In this document: piece by piece, positions 17,119 through 26,386 of the stretch | How the letters are laid out: each line of letters begins with the position of its first letter | How positions within the stretch are numbered: the first letter of the stretch is position 1 | Assembly: GCA_051418075.1 (NCBI GenBank) | Contig: JBPRGG010000172.1 | Span: forward strand, 1-64,000 | Reading direction: 5' to 3' | Length of the DNA stretch: 64,000 bases | Source: JBPRGG01 sp051418075 | Lineage (GTDB): Bacteria; Bacteroidota; Bacteroidia; Cytophagales; Cyclobacteriaceae | Program-made: the position numbers and the translations under genes | Notes under the pieces: model-generated | What the model saw: the letters and a program-made list of their open reading frames with translations, nothing else | Databases searched by the model: none | Told to the model about the DNA's origin: nothing

Positions 17119-19416
17119 TCAATTTTTGTGGTACAGGCTAAAAAGGTACCCATACAAAACTATCTTCTGCCTGAATGTCTGCTGTGGAGTGGCTTCACTA
17201 TTAGGTACCGAATAGCGGCTGTTCCAGAAATGCTCTCCCCAGGGCCATATTTCCTTGTTGTCAGGATAATTGCTTTTGGTATAAAAGGCACAGCGGTGAA
17301 TATCATTTCCATTATTCCATCCATCCCGGCACATGTATGGGGTCCATCCAGGCGTAACATGAGGATAGCCGTCACGTCTACCCGGAGCAAAGGTCTGGGT
17401 GAGGCAGCGATCTCCTAACCCGGTCATCTGAACCAGACCCAGAGGATTCCGACCCAGGGTCCATTCAGCTTCCGCATGCATACCTTTTTCAAAATATCTT
17501 TTTTCTTCCTGATTATCTGACAATTTATGAGCTACTGCCACCAGCGACATTTCATTGGAAGTCTGAGCCATTCCTTCCCATTGGTTGGTCCAGCGGGCTG
17601 CTTTGGTGGGGCTTTGATCCAGGGTAACCAGGTAATCATTTTTAGCCTGGTTGATAATGGCTTCTTTTAAGTTATTCTGAAGTTGGGAAAAATTTACTTT
17701 TTGGGGAGTAAAAAGGTATGCAATGGCGCCATATTGTTGTTCCCATTGGCCCGGATTTCTCACTTTGGAATTTTCATCCTTGATCTCAATTTCCTTTTGC
17801 ATCGCTTGTTCATAAGTTGGATCACCAGTAAGATTATACAGAAATCCGGCTGCTGTCATTTTAAGATCTTTTCCCCTCAATCCGCTTACATCGGTATCAA
17901 GCATTTGATCAGACTGATTCCTGGCCCATTTATAAGCTTGAATGGCTTCCATCCTGTACTTGTTTTCCATTTTTTGATTTCCGGCCAGTCGGAAACAATC
18001 AGCTGCCATGGCCGAACCAGCAGCCACACACCATCCCTGCCAGGCACAGGGCGCTCCGGCATAATTGATGTTTTCAGGAGGACGGATATTAGTCAGTCCG
18101 GTCAGATAGCCTCCTTTTGAATCTCGCATCCGCAGCCACCAGTCAATTTCCCACAAGGCCTCATCCAGAATGTCAGGAATGTTGTTGCCGGTTTCAGGAA
18201 CATAAAGTTGTCCGTCATTAAAATCCTGCGGGTTTAAATAATAGGTCATTAAAATATCAAAAACACAAATAAAATTTACCGGCCGCTGATCGTTATCATA
18301 AGCATCGCACCATCCGCCCCAGGTGGCTTTAGCTGTTTCACCAGTCAAAACTTCACTGTAAAATTTACGGTCGTCCGGGTTTTTACCGCTCACCATATTT
18401 TTTTGGGAAATGTAAACTTTAAAATCTTGCGGATCCACTCCTTGTTTAAATAATGGCTGGCGGGATTTGGGAAAATCACCTGCAGGTTCGGTTTCGCAGC
18501 CCATCCGCTGATAGAACATGCCCTGCATAGCTGTTTTAAAAGCCTGGTTGAAGAGATCATGACCTATTTCAAAGGGATAACTGCTGCCAATTCCCTCGAT
18601 CACCAACCGGTAAGTACCGGGGCTGGTAAATGCTGAAAAATCACACTCCCACACATCTGCCCCGGTAAAATCCTTTTCCAATTGTGGTTCCGGTTTATTT
18701 TTCATTCGGAAATTTAGTTTCCCTGAATAGGCAATCTTTTCGGTTGTCACATTATACAAATGCCAGGCTTGACCGGTGAACCGGCTAAAATCACGTTCAC
18801 CACCATCTCCCAGCCAAAGGTATACATCAGCCGTTTTATGAACAGCATCTTTTTCATAGCCGATATTAGAAATTTTTATTGCCGGTGAAATGGTGCTGAA
18901 TATGTCGTAATTCAGGATCTTGAGTTTTTCTCCTGCATTGAGGTTGTCATCAAATGCAATCCGGTATGATTTTCCCTGCTGCATAGGAAATGGTAGTTCC
19001 AGGTAAATCCAATGATGCATAGCAGGTTTCTTTTGGTCATGGCTGGCTTCCCATACTTTGGATTTGCGATACACTTTGAGCGGGATTTTCCCACTGCCAC
19101 TGTAATTTACATCATCCGGTGACTTGATACTGAAAAGTTGGTTATTCTGAGCCAGAGAGGTGTTTAATGGCATTCCGAATGGAACATACTGATCCTTATC
19201 CGGACATAAATGCCAGTTTTCAGTGAAAAAATAATCCCAGCCAGCACAAGACCCACTGGTGGTGTCATCCCAATGGTACTGCACATAACCATCCTGCCAG
19301 TGAATCAAAATTAATTGATTGTCCACTGCTGATATTTCAACCAGCTTTGCAGCCTTTACATTACCCACCAGCAATATATGAGCAAAAAGCAGATAAGTTA
19401 GCTTTATCCAATTCAT
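17119..19416 (-). CDS. Glycoside hydrolase family 9 protein (long form)
   Basis: A 765-residue secreted protein with a signal peptide ending near VKAAK (about 20-24). Residues up to about 170 form an extra beta-type N-terminal domain; 175-285 is the Ig-like CelD_N domain that precedes GH9 catalytic domains; the (alpha/alpha)6 barrel follows. The base motif, normally DAGD, reads DAYD (371-374), keeping both aspartates. The likely acid is Glu741 in SVPNSEATPQQ. GH9 enzymes hydrolyse beta-1,4 or related beta-glucans by inversion; other members are exo-glucosaminidases, so substrate is open. The nearest downstream gene is the convergent ceramidase-like gene. Confidence 0.85.
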   Translation of the reverse strand: MNWIKLTYLLFAHILLVGNVKAAKLVEISAVDNQLILIHWQDGYVQYHWDDTTSGSCAGWDYFFTENWHLCPDKDQYVPFGMPLNTSLAQNNQLFSIKSPDDVNYSGSGKIPLKVYRKSKVWEASHDQKKPAMHHWIYLELPFPMQQGKSYRIAFDDNLNAGEKLKILNYDIFSTISPAIKISNIGYEKDAVHKTADVYLWLGDGGERDFSRFTGQAWHLYNVTTEKIAYSGKLNFRMKNKPEPQLEKDFTGADVWECDFSAFTSPGTYRLVIEGIGSSYPFEIGHDLFNQAFKTAMQGMFYQRMGCETEPAGDFPKSRQPLFKQGVDPQDFKVYISQKNMVSGKNPDDRKFYSEVLTGETAKATWGGWCDAYDNDQRPVNFICVFDILMTYYLNPQDFNDGQLYVPETGNNIPDILDEALWEIDWWLRMRDSKGGYLTGLTNIRPPENINYAGAPCAWQGWCVAAGSAMAADCFRLAGNQKMENKYRMEAIQAYKWARNQSDQMLDTDVSGLRGKDLKMTAAGFLYNLTGDPTYEQAMQKEIEIKDENSKVRNPGQWEQQYGAIAYLFTPQKVNFSQLQNNLKEAIINQAKNDYLVTLDQSPTKAARWTNQWEGMAQTSNEMSLVAVAHKLSDNQEEKRYFEKGMHAEAEWTLGRNPLGLVQMTGLGDRCLTQTFAPGRRDGYPHVTPGWTPYMCRDGWNNGNDIHRCAFYTKSNYPDNKEIWPWGEHFWNSRYSVPNSEATPQQTFRQKIVLYGYLFSLYHKN

Positions 19417-19693
19417 CTGTAATTAAATGATGTTTGTCCTGAAACCTGATTAAGTTTTTTTGATAGCGGCTATGCCAGGCAAAACCAGCACGTCATGGAT
19501 CTTTTTGGATACTTAACAAAGCGTATTCTATGAACAAGATCGTGATTGCTATCGGGCGCAATATACGTATTAAAGTTAAATTTTAAAAAATGGTGAAAAA
19601 GAGCTTAAATCAGCAATTTAAAATTGAACATTATGACACCCAACAGGTTCAAAAAAAGATTATACGGATCATTTAAAAAAAAATTTGCAGGTA

Positions 19694-20662
19694 ATGAATG
19701 CCATTCAAGTTGCTCAAAACGGAGGGATAGACGTGTTGCAATTACAAACTCTTGAAGATCCCCAGCCAGCAGAAAATGAAGTAATTATTGAAAATAAAGC
19801 CATTGGGGTCAATTTTATTGATATTTATCACCGTACGGGGTTATATCCCAAAAACTTACCGTTCATTCCAGGTCTGGAAGGAGCAGGAGTGATTCGTGAA
19901 ACCGGAAAAAATGCCAGTAACTGGAAGCCTGGAGACCGGGTGGCTTATGCCGGGATAACGGGAGCTTATGCCGAACTGATAAAAGCGCCTAAGGATAGGA
20001 TTGTAGCAATTCCGGCCGAGGTCAATTTTGAAATAGCTGCTGCAGTTATGCTGCAGGGGATGACGGCTCATTATTTATCCCGCAGCACTTTCGTCCTAAA
20101 TGATCAGCATACCTGCCTGATACATGCCGCAGCCGGCGGGGTTGGATTATTGTTAACTCAAATGGCAAAAATTGCGGGTGCCAGGGTATTAGGCACTGTT
20201 TCTACCCCTGAAAAGGCATCTTTAGCCAATTCTGCCGGGGCGGACCATGTCATCATGTACACCCGGCAGGATTTTGAAGAACAGGTAAAAGAAATCACCA
20301 AGGGTAAAGGTCTGGAGGTGGTTTATGATTCAGTAGGAAAAACTACTTTTGAAAAAAGCTTAAATTGCCTGGCTCCTTTGGGATATATGGTGCTATTTGG
20401 ACAATCGAGTGGTCCTGTACCACCATTTGATCCATCTATTTTAAATCAGAAAGGTTCCTTATTTTTGACTCGTCCTTCCTTATTTCATTATATCAATAAT
20501 TGGAAAAAACTAAAGGAAAGGTCAGGACAGATCTTTGACTGGATTCTAAATGATCATCTCCAGGTGCGTATTGGCCAAAAATTAGGATTAAAAGATGCCG
20601 CTCAGGCCCATCAATTACTGGAAGGTAGAAATACCACTGGGAAAACTATCTTAACTATTTAA
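19694..20662 (+). CDS. Zinc-independent quinone oxidoreductase (MDR superfamily)
   Basis: I choose ATG 19694 (322 residues) over the TTG at 19685. The N-terminal GroES-like fold has VNFIDIYHRTGLY (39-51), the hallmark of the QOR group, with no zinc-ligand cysteines. The NADPH-binding loop is AAAGGVG (145-151), and the C-terminal LGLKDAAQAHQLLEGRNTTG motif is typical. The enzyme would reduce quinones by one electron using NADPH in the cytoplasm. It is monocistronic, with a likely terminator behind it. Confidence 0.92.
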   Translation: MNAIQVAQNGGIDVLQLQTLEDPQPAENEVIIENKAIGVNFIDIYHRTGLYPKNLPFIPGLEGAGVIRETGKNASNWKPGDRVAYAGITGAYAELIKAPKDRIVAIPAEVNFEIAAAVMLQGMTAHYLSRSTFVLNDQHTCLIHAAAGGVGLLLTQMAKIAGARVLGTVSTPEKASLANSAGADHVIMYTRQDFEEQVKEITKGKGLEVVYDSVGKTTFEKSLNCLAPLGYMVLFGQSSGPVPPFDPSILNQKGSLFLTRPSLFHYINNWKKLKERSGQIFDWILNDHLQVRIGQKLGLKDAAQAHQLLEGRNTTGKTILTI

Positions 20663-20685
20663 TTTTGAGTAAATTACGCTTTAAC

Positions 20686-20709
20686 CTCATTTAAATGGGC
20701 TTTTTTTTT
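20686..20709 (+). terminator. Probable intrinsic terminator after the quinone oxidoreductase
   Basis: A short stem, CTCAT/ATGGG around TTAA (20686-20699), is followed by C and nine T residues (20701-20709). The stem is weak, but the T-run and position 23 bases after the stop codon fit. Confidence 0.5.
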
Positions 20710-20821
20710 AAATCGGGGAAAAATATAAGCCTTTAGCAGACTCAAAGTTTTGTTTGACTAATCATTCCATCAATTTGTCCGTTAATAATATAAGAGTATA
20801 ATTTTTTACATTGAGGAAAAG

Positions 20822-21217
20822 ATGAAATATCTGATTTTTTTATCTATAGTCTTTTTTGCAGGATGCGCTGCTAGCAATGAAACCCAAGAGGTAAGTGTAA
20901 GGCCTTCCAGCCAATCCAGTGATACTATTGAGTATGAGTTAATAATAAGTGATTCAGCTTTTGATCAGTGGTTTGCTGTAAATCAACAGCCGGTGGATTT
21001 TTATTCTGAGGAGTTTTATGAAGATAGAAACCAACAGTATGTAATTCAATATAATTCCCTGGTAGACACCACTAGCGGAGATCCTTCCAGTCCCTTTAAT
21101 CAAAGGATTGCATATCTAAGGAATGTTGACTACCCCTTGCAATTGGATTATAAATTATATTATTACTTCAAGTATGTAGAAGACATATATGGTCATTTAT
21201 TCAATTTTCCTGCCTGA
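20822..21217 (+). CDS. DUF6146-family lipoprotein
   Basis: A 131-residue protein with a lipobox (FFAGC, Cys15). The C-terminal part, SAFDQWFAVNQQPVDFYSEEF followed by NQQYVIQYN and VDYPLQLDYKLYYYFKYVED, matches the pattern of the DUF6146 family of Bacteroidota. Function unknown; presumably anchored in the periplasm. It lies 33 bases before the phosphoribosyltransferase gene. Confidence 0.8.
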   Translation: MKYLIFLSIVFFAGCAASNETQEVSVRPSSQSSDTIEYELIISDSAFDQWFAVNQQPVDFYSEEFYEDRNQQYVIQYNSLVDTTSGDPSSPFNQRIAYLRNVDYPLQLDYKLYYYFKYVEDIYGHLFNFPA

Positions 21218-21250
21218 AAATATTTTTTTTAGTCTGAAAAACCAGTTGAT

Positions 21251-21865
21251 ATGATTTATAAAAACAGAATGGATGCAGCTAAAGTTGTATCAAACCGTCT
21301 AGATAAATACAAAAATGAGGATTGTATAGTAATGGCTATACCCAGAGGTGGTATACCAGTGGGCTATCAGATAGCCAGGCAGTTACAAGTACCGTTGGAT
21401 ATTTCCCTGCTGCGCCGGATAGGTCATCCTTCTAATCATGAATTCACCATTGGCGCTGTGAACATGAATGACTATTTTGTAACAAAACATGATAATGTGC
21501 CCCAGGATTATATTCATCACCAAGTGGAAAAATTACATGACCAGATACAAAAAGAATATCAGAAAATAACCGGCCATCATACTTTTTCCGGGGTAGATAA
21601 TAAAACGGTTATTCTCACTGATGATGGTAATGCCAAACTCAGTACAATACTGGCAAATATCAGACTCTTGCGCAAAGAAAAACCAAAAAAAATCGTTTTG
21701 GCCATTCCTGTGGCACCATATCGTACCATTTGTAAACTGGAGAAGTATGTAGATGAACTTATTTGTCCTATCAAACCGGATGAAGTGGGTAAGGTAGATA
21801 AATATTATCAACAGTTTGAACTGGTCTCCGATGATGAAATAGTCAAATTTTTAGCCTTTTCCTAA
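21251..21865 (+). CDS. Predicted phosphoribosyltransferase (COG1926-like) with altered PRPP loop
   Basis: A 204-residue type I phosphoribosyltransferase fold. MAIPRGGIPVGYQIARQL (28-45) and LRRIGHPSNHEFTIGAV (54-70) are typical of this stand-alone group. The PRPP loop, normally VDDGxATGATM, reads TDDGNAKLSTI (123-133): the acidic pair is kept but the ATGAT phosphate-binding loop is lost, so PRPP binding may be weak or absent. Many relatives are fused to hydrolases; this one is alone. It is followed by an outer-membrane protein gene 13 bases later. Confidence 0.8.
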   Translation: MIYKNRMDAAKVVSNRLDKYKNEDCIVMAIPRGGIPVGYQIARQLQVPLDISLLRRIGHPSNHEFTIGAVNMNDYFVTKHDNVPQDYIHHQVEKLHDQIQKEYQKITGHHTFSGVDNKTVILTDDGNAKLSTILANIRLLRKEKPKKIVLAIPVAPYRTICKLEKYVDELICPIKPDEVGKVDKYYQQFELVSDDEIVKFLAFS

Positions 21866-21878
21866 AACGGTCAATATT

Positions 21879-22502
21879 ATGAAAATGAAAAGATCATTAG
21901 CGATTATAGCCGTCTTCTGCTCCTTTGCAATTTCTTTGTCAGGTCTGGCTCAGCAACTTCCTAACATAGGTTTAAAAGCGGGGTTGAATTTAAGCCATTT
22001 GGCTGCCGGAGGGGTAAACCGGGAATCTATGGGTTTTGGCGTTCATGCAGGGGTCGTTAGCCGGTTTGAAATGAACGATTTTTTTGCTATTCAACCAGAA
22101 ATTCTGTTTACCCAAAAAGGCGCAAGTGTGGATATACCAGCCATTAATCAGGAAATTGAACTGAATCTGAATTATGTTGAGGTGCCGATAATGGCTGTTC
22201 TCAATCTGGCCGATTTGATTAATTTGCAAGCTGGTGTATACGGTGCTTACATGGTTGGAGCAAATATTGACTTTTCCGGAAATCTCAGCAATAATACCCA
22301 GGGACTGGATATTGATAATTTTAACAGTTTTGATCTGGGATTGGCCGGCGGATTAGGTATAAAACTTAATCAGATTGTTTTGGGAGCCCGCTACAGCCAT
22401 GGTTTGATAGGCGTGGGGGATTATGGTTTTCTGGAGGCGTTGTCGGGTCTGAAAAGTGCCAAAAACCGGGTGTTCCAGCTTTATACCGTAATTGGCCTTT
22501 AA
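21879..22502 (+). CDS. PorT-type outer-membrane beta-barrel protein
   Basis: A 207-residue protein with a signal peptide ending SGLAQQ (about 25). The mature part has alternating beta-strand patterns: IGLKAGLNLSHL at the start, FFAIQPEILFTQKGAS and LNLNYVEVPIMAVLNL in the middle, and a final strand ending in aromatic-type residues (VFQLYTVIGL). This is the usual layout of the Bacteroidota PF13568 barrel family. Role unknown. It overlaps the convergent M14 gene by four bases. Confidence 0.85.
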   Translation: MKMKRSLAIIAVFCSFAISLSGLAQQLPNIGLKAGLNLSHLAAGGVNRESMGFGVHAGVVSRFEMNDFFAIQPEILFTQKGASVDIPAINQEIELNLNYVEVPIMAVLNLADLINLQAGVYGAYMVGANIDFSGNLSNNTQGLDIDNFNSFDLGLAGGLGIKLNQIVLGARYSHGLIGVGDYGFLEALSGLKSAKNRVFQLYTVIGL

Positions 22503-23548
22503 TGAGCCAGAATAGTTTCCACTCCGGCACTGAATAACCTCCATTGTAGCTGCATCTGGTCATCAACAGACATGGCTTTAATACCTTTAGCCAGCGCCAG
22601 TTTATTCACTTCAGCTGGTTTAATTTGTCCGCTTATTATTTGATCCCGCCATTCATTAAATTGCTGCTGCCAACCAACCAGGTCAGGATGTGGCCAGAGG
22701 TTACTATGGTCAACTTGTGGCAAAATAAACAGGGGCATTTCCGATACTAATGTAAGACAGTTTCCTCCCAGGAATCTTATTGATTCCATAGAACTGGGGT
22801 AAAATTTTTGGGCCATATCAGGCTGACCCTGATCCAGAAAATACTGTTTCATATATTTCGAATCTGGTCTGGTGCAAAAACCTTGGGCAATTCGATAAAA
22901 ACCTTTTTCTCCCTTACGGTCTACATCGAATAAATGGTACCCCAAAGATTTAGTAGCTGCAGAGCATTTTTTCTGTAAATCAGCACTTTGCCTAATCCAA
23001 TTTTGGTCTAACAGAAACCAGGGACCAAATGCTTTGGCCATTCCGTGCAAAGAAATATGTACCTGAAAGGGTGTTTTGGCGGTTTTCCAGAAATTAAATA
23101 CTGCTTGATTTTCCGGGCGAAGGGCAGCATGGTCCTGATCGGGAAAACCAAATTCCAGGTCATCTCCTGGCTTTTCCCGTTTAGCATATTGCAAAAACAT
23201 GGCCAGATTGTACTCAGGGTCATCTTCAGCATACCAGGCCTGGTTTATTTTTTCACCATCCGGGTTTACCTGGGGAACAATGTACCAGGTGTAATGCTCA
23301 AATATTGGATCATCCAGCGATTTATGGCTTAAAAATGATACCAACTTTTTTAAAAGTCGTGGACCGGTAGGTTCATCAGCATGGCATCCGGCAATTAAAC
23401 TCAAAAGAAAAGGGCCTTTGCCAAATTTGAAACCATATACAGGCCGCTCCTGCCTGGAACTACCAATGATATGTTTCTGATCAAAAAGGTTATATTCTAT
23501 TTTCTGAATTAGTATATCAGGAAAAAGTTGATCTATGATGGCTTTCAT
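22499..23548 (-). CDS. M14-family zinc carboxypeptidase / succinylglutamate desuccinylase-like hydrolase
   Basis: A 349-residue cytoplasmic protein without signal peptide. The zinc-binding motif HxxE is GCHADEPTG (His56, Glu59), the third ligand is probably His168 in ISLHGM, and VPQVNPDGEK (91-100) is the conserved NPDG segment of M14 enzymes. The family cleaves C-terminal amino acids or N-acyl groups; the exact substrate cannot be read. It converges on the beta-barrel gene with a four-base overlap. Confidence 0.85.
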   Translation of the reverse strand: MKAIIDQLFPDILIQKIEYNLFDQKHIIGSSRQERPVYGFKFGKGPFLLSLIAGCHADEPTGPRLLKKLVSFLSHKSLDDPIFEHYTWYIVPQVNPDGEKINQAWYAEDDPEYNLAMFLQYAKREKPGDDLEFGFPDQDHAALRPENQAVFNFWKTAKTPFQVHISLHGMAKAFGPWFLLDQNWIRQSADLQKKCSAATKSLGYHLFDVDRKGEKGFYRIAQGFCTRPDSKYMKQYFLDQGQPDMAQKFYPSSMESIRFLGGNCLTLVSEMPLFILPQVDHSNLWPHPDLVGWQQQFNEWRDQIISGQIKPAEVNKLALAKGIKAMSVDDQMQLQWRLFSAGVETILAH

Positions 23549-23694
23549 TTTTCAATACTGCTGTTTTATCATTGAATGAAAAAATATTTAGTAAAATATA
23601 GCATTTGCTGTCAGATTTTTTTCTCTTAGCAGGATTTGTAAAAATATTTAAAAAATTAGAATAGTTAAACTTTTCCTATTAATAATAAAATAAT

Positions 23695-23702
23695 TACCTT
23701 TG
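23695..23702 (+). promoter_or_regulatory. Bacteroidota -7 element TACCTTTG
   Basis: TACCTTTG fits the TAnnTTTG consensus exactly. Transcription would begin near 23709, which places the upstream ATG (23720) very close to the start site and favours the ATG at 23741 for the SRPBCC gene. The region before it is very AT-rich. Confidence 0.55.
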
Positions 23703-23740
23703 TAAGTTGTTTTTATTAAATGACCATTAGCAACAACAGC

Positions 23741-24271
23741 ATGAAAAATATAAAGAAAATAGGAGTGGGAGTACTGGGATTAATCGCTGTATTGATGATT
23801 ATTTCTATTTTTATGCCTAGTGATGTAATGGTAGAGCGTTCTGTGATGATCAAAGCACCAAAGGAAGAGATTTTTCAGCAGATAAATAACCTTAAAAATT
23901 GGGAAAAGTGGTCACCCTGGCATCAGCTCGATCCAAATATGGAATTAGTATATGAAGGCCCGGAGTCAGGAGAAGGAGCAGCTTATCATTGGCACAGTAG
24001 CAAGCGGAATGTAGGGGATGGGTCTTTAATGATTACTAAAAGTGTACCTTTTGAACTGATAGAGGCTGATATGGATTTTCAAAAAGAAAGCCCTGCCAGA
24101 GCATCCTATAAACTGGAAGAACAACCTGAGGGTGTTTTGGTAACCTGGTCATTACAAACCTACCTGGGTCCAAGCCCATACTATAAATACCTGGGTCTCT
24201 TTCTGGATGATCTTGTTGGTCCTGAATTTGAAAAAGGATTGCATAATATAAAGGTTCTGTTGGAAAGTTAG
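23741..24271 (+). CDS. SRPBCC-family (polyketide cyclase / START-like) membrane-anchored protein
   Basis: From ATG 23741 the protein has 176 residues (ATG 23720 would add seven). One N-terminal transmembrane helix (GVGVLGLIAVLMIISIF) is followed by a START-like domain: VERSVMIKAPKEEIFQQINN and WEKWSPWHQLDP are typical of the group. Such proteins have a hydrophobic ligand cavity; ligand and role unknown. A mini-element begins 12 bases after its stop codon. Confidence 0.85.
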   Translation: MKNIKKIGVGVLGLIAVLMIISIFMPSDVMVERSVMIKAPKEEIFQQINNLKNWEKWSPWHQLDPNMELVYEGPESGEGAAYHWHSSKRNVGDGSLMITKSVPFELIEADMDFQKESPARASYKLEEQPEGVLVTWSLQTYLGPSPYYKYLGLFLDDLVGPEFEKGLHNIKVLLES

Positions 24272-24286
24272 CCTTTCAGGTTCTAG

Positions 24287-24444
24287 TGTGTTAATTATTA
24301 AATTGGTTTACTAAATTTTTGCTATTATTTTTTCTTTAGACAAGGCAAAATTTTAGAGCATAGCAGCGTTACGTTTGAAAATTTTAACGCAGTATAAAGG
24401 AAAAAGAAGGGTGAAAATAGTGAATTAATTTAGTAATTAACACA
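24287..24444. mobile_element. MITE-like hairpin element with CTAG target duplication
   Basis: The element is flanked by CTAG at 24283-24286 and 24445-24448. Its two ends are imperfect inverted repeats: TGTGTTAATTA at the left and TAATTAACACA at the right, with pairing that extends for about 50 bases per arm, so the whole element can form one long hairpin. The centre holds GCGTTA paired with TAACGC. There is no ORF. CTAG fits the YTAR target of some IS5-family transposons. The left 41 bases, with CTAG, are identical (reverse complement) to 1957-1997. The right CTAG contains the TAG stop codon of the GH9 gene. Confidence 0.75.
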
Positions 24445-26226
24445 CTAGGGATACAATAAGACCATCATCAGGATAGCCCCGGCTGTACCATCCATAGTTG
24501 GTTCATTGGTAGCATAATCTCCTATATCATCGTGATAAATCACTACCTCATTCTGGAATCGGGCAAATTCATCTCGGCCTGATAATGCCAGTCCCTTCAA
24601 ATTGTTGTGAATAGTCCTCCAGATGGGTCCATCTACCAGCCCTCCGGGAACTTCCTTCCTGGTGAGTTGCCAGATGCTGGTGTGTACATCCTGAGGATAT
24701 TCTCCTTCTTCAGGTATATTCATAAACATGGAAGTGCCCCAGGGATTACGGCCAAATAGCCAATCCCTTTGCGCTATAAGCAAATCATGGTACTTAAAAT
24801 CACCGCTGATCTTTTCATAAAGGGCAATTTGGGTTATTAATGCGGCAACCAGGTTATTGGAGCACCAGATAAAGGGCACACCTACCTGATAAATATTTCT
24901 GGCCGCCCTTTGCTGACAATAGGTTATACCTGCCTGATAATACCGGGCTAAACGGGGACGAATACTGTCCGGAGCTACTTCGGCTAAAGCGAAATGTCCC
25001 AGGTTAATGAATGGATACAACTCATAATGTGCAGCAGAATCCTTCACAGCCCAGGATGTTTCACCGATTTGGATAGCATAATCAATGGCCTGTTCCAGGT
25101 ATCTTGATGCACCAGTAGCTTTATAAAGTTCGGCTGCGGCCCATTCCATGTCATCAGCCCAGGTATTTTCCATGTATCGATAGGGTGCTCCGTAGCTATT
25201 ACCCTGCTGATAACCCTCTTGTTCCCGGCCCATTTTATAAAGATCCCTGGCTGCTGTCAAACAATGATTGGCATAGTCCTGGTAAGCAGGAAAATTTTTG
25301 AATACCTGGTAGCCTAAAGCCATGGCTGCAGCAGATCGACCGGCCAGGTTGGCAATACCAGTGGCTTCGCTTTTATAATTACCCAGTCCCTGAGGCTTTC
25401 CGGTAGCGAAATAGACAGGTCTGTAACTGTTCGGCCCCCAACCATAATCCGAATTATCCTGATGGGGCCACTTCCAGCCCATGTGGTCCCGGTCATCGGC
25501 CACCTGGTGGAAGAGCTGACCGGGCCGGGGATGTAACTTATGAATCCAGTCCAGACCCCATTTGGCTTCATCCAGCACATCGGGTAGCTGATTGGCTCCT
25601 GGTTGTCCTAAAGTATTGAATTGATCATCAAATTTTTCCGGACGCAGTTGGTAAGCCTTAAGCATAGCCCCGGTGGCAAAACTGGAAGTGATCAGGTACT
25701 TCAGCTGATCTCCTGCATCATGCCATCCCCCCGATGCATCCAGGTAGGTAGAATCAGGCATAGTACCAAAAAAAGTGCGACCATCCTGCTGGTGACAGAC
25801 CTGGTCTGTCAGGGGGTTATATCCGCATCGTTGCTGGCGCATGAATTCCAGCAAATCATCTTCATAAGCATACACTTCAGGGGCTATCCGGAAGAGCGGT
25901 GTTTTGGTATTTCCCCAGATGAGTTGGTAATTTCCCGGATCATTTAATTCAGAAAAATCAAGCAGGTAGAAATTTCTAAAATTACCCCAGCCAGATTGGG
26001 TACTTTTTTGGATTTCACCTGTAAATACTAATTGGCCATTTTTAGCATCTATAACCTGAAATTGCCTGGTGGTTTTTTGGTTAGCCAAACCAATGGCTGT
26101 TTTTTGGTCTTTAGGAAGATAACCTGCCTGATTGATCCGAATATAGCTTTGCGCTTTTAGCTCAAATGGCCCCAAAATGATAAATAATATGATGAATAAA
26201 CAATCAATCACAGGTTTCATAATCAT
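24445..26226 (-). CDS. Glycoside hydrolase family 9 endoglucanase-like protein
   Basis: A 593-residue secreted protein with a signal peptide (to about residue 25, LKAQS). Residues 26-115 form the Ig-like CelD_N domain (IRINQAGYLPKDQK is its classic start). The GH9 barrel follows: catalytic base in GGWHDAGDQLKY (Asp170, Asp173) and acid Glu575 in YATNEPTMDG. The family cuts beta-1,4-glucans by inversion. ATG 26226 and ATG 26220 are both possible starts. The stop TAG lies in the CTAG duplication of the mini-element. Divergent from the split-Soret-like cytochrome gene. Confidence 0.92.
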   Translation of the reverse strand: MIMKPVIDCLFIILFIILGPFELKAQSYIRINQAGYLPKDQKTAIGLANQKTTRQFQVIDAKNGQLVFTGEIQKSTQSGWGNFRNFYLLDFSELNDPGNYQLIWGNTKTPLFRIAPEVYAYEDDLLEFMRQQRCGYNPLTDQVCHQQDGRTFFGTMPDSTYLDASGGWHDAGDQLKYLITSSFATGAMLKAYQLRPEKFDDQFNTLGQPGANQLPDVLDEAKWGLDWIHKLHPRPGQLFHQVADDRDHMGWKWPHQDNSDYGWGPNSYRPVYFATGKPQGLGNYKSEATGIANLAGRSAAAMALGYQVFKNFPAYQDYANHCLTAARDLYKMGREQEGYQQGNSYGAPYRYMENTWADDMEWAAAELYKATGASRYLEQAIDYAIQIGETSWAVKDSAAHYELYPFINLGHFALAEVAPDSIRPRLARYYQAGITYCQQRAARNIYQVGVPFIWCSNNLVAALITQIALYEKISGDFKYHDLLIAQRDWLFGRNPWGTSMFMNIPEEGEYPQDVHTSIWQLTRKEVPGGLVDGPIWRTIHNNLKGLALSGRDEFARFQNEVVIYHDDIGDYATNEPTMDGTAGAILMMVLLYP

Positions 26227-26386
26227 TAAATTTCTATTTCTAAGCTGTTATATCGCCGCCTTTCTGTTATTTTTAGCAGTTATTGCTATCCAAAATGATA
26301 ATAATCATAAACTTATTCAAAATTTTCAACAATTTTTGAAGAAATTGAATGAGGTTTCTTCAACTGGTAAATGTAAATGTATATTT

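Noticed and set aside
26177..26386. N-terminal extension of the cytochrome frame
   Set aside because: It overlaps the start of the divergent GH9 gene, and the Tat signal begins only at ATG 26387.
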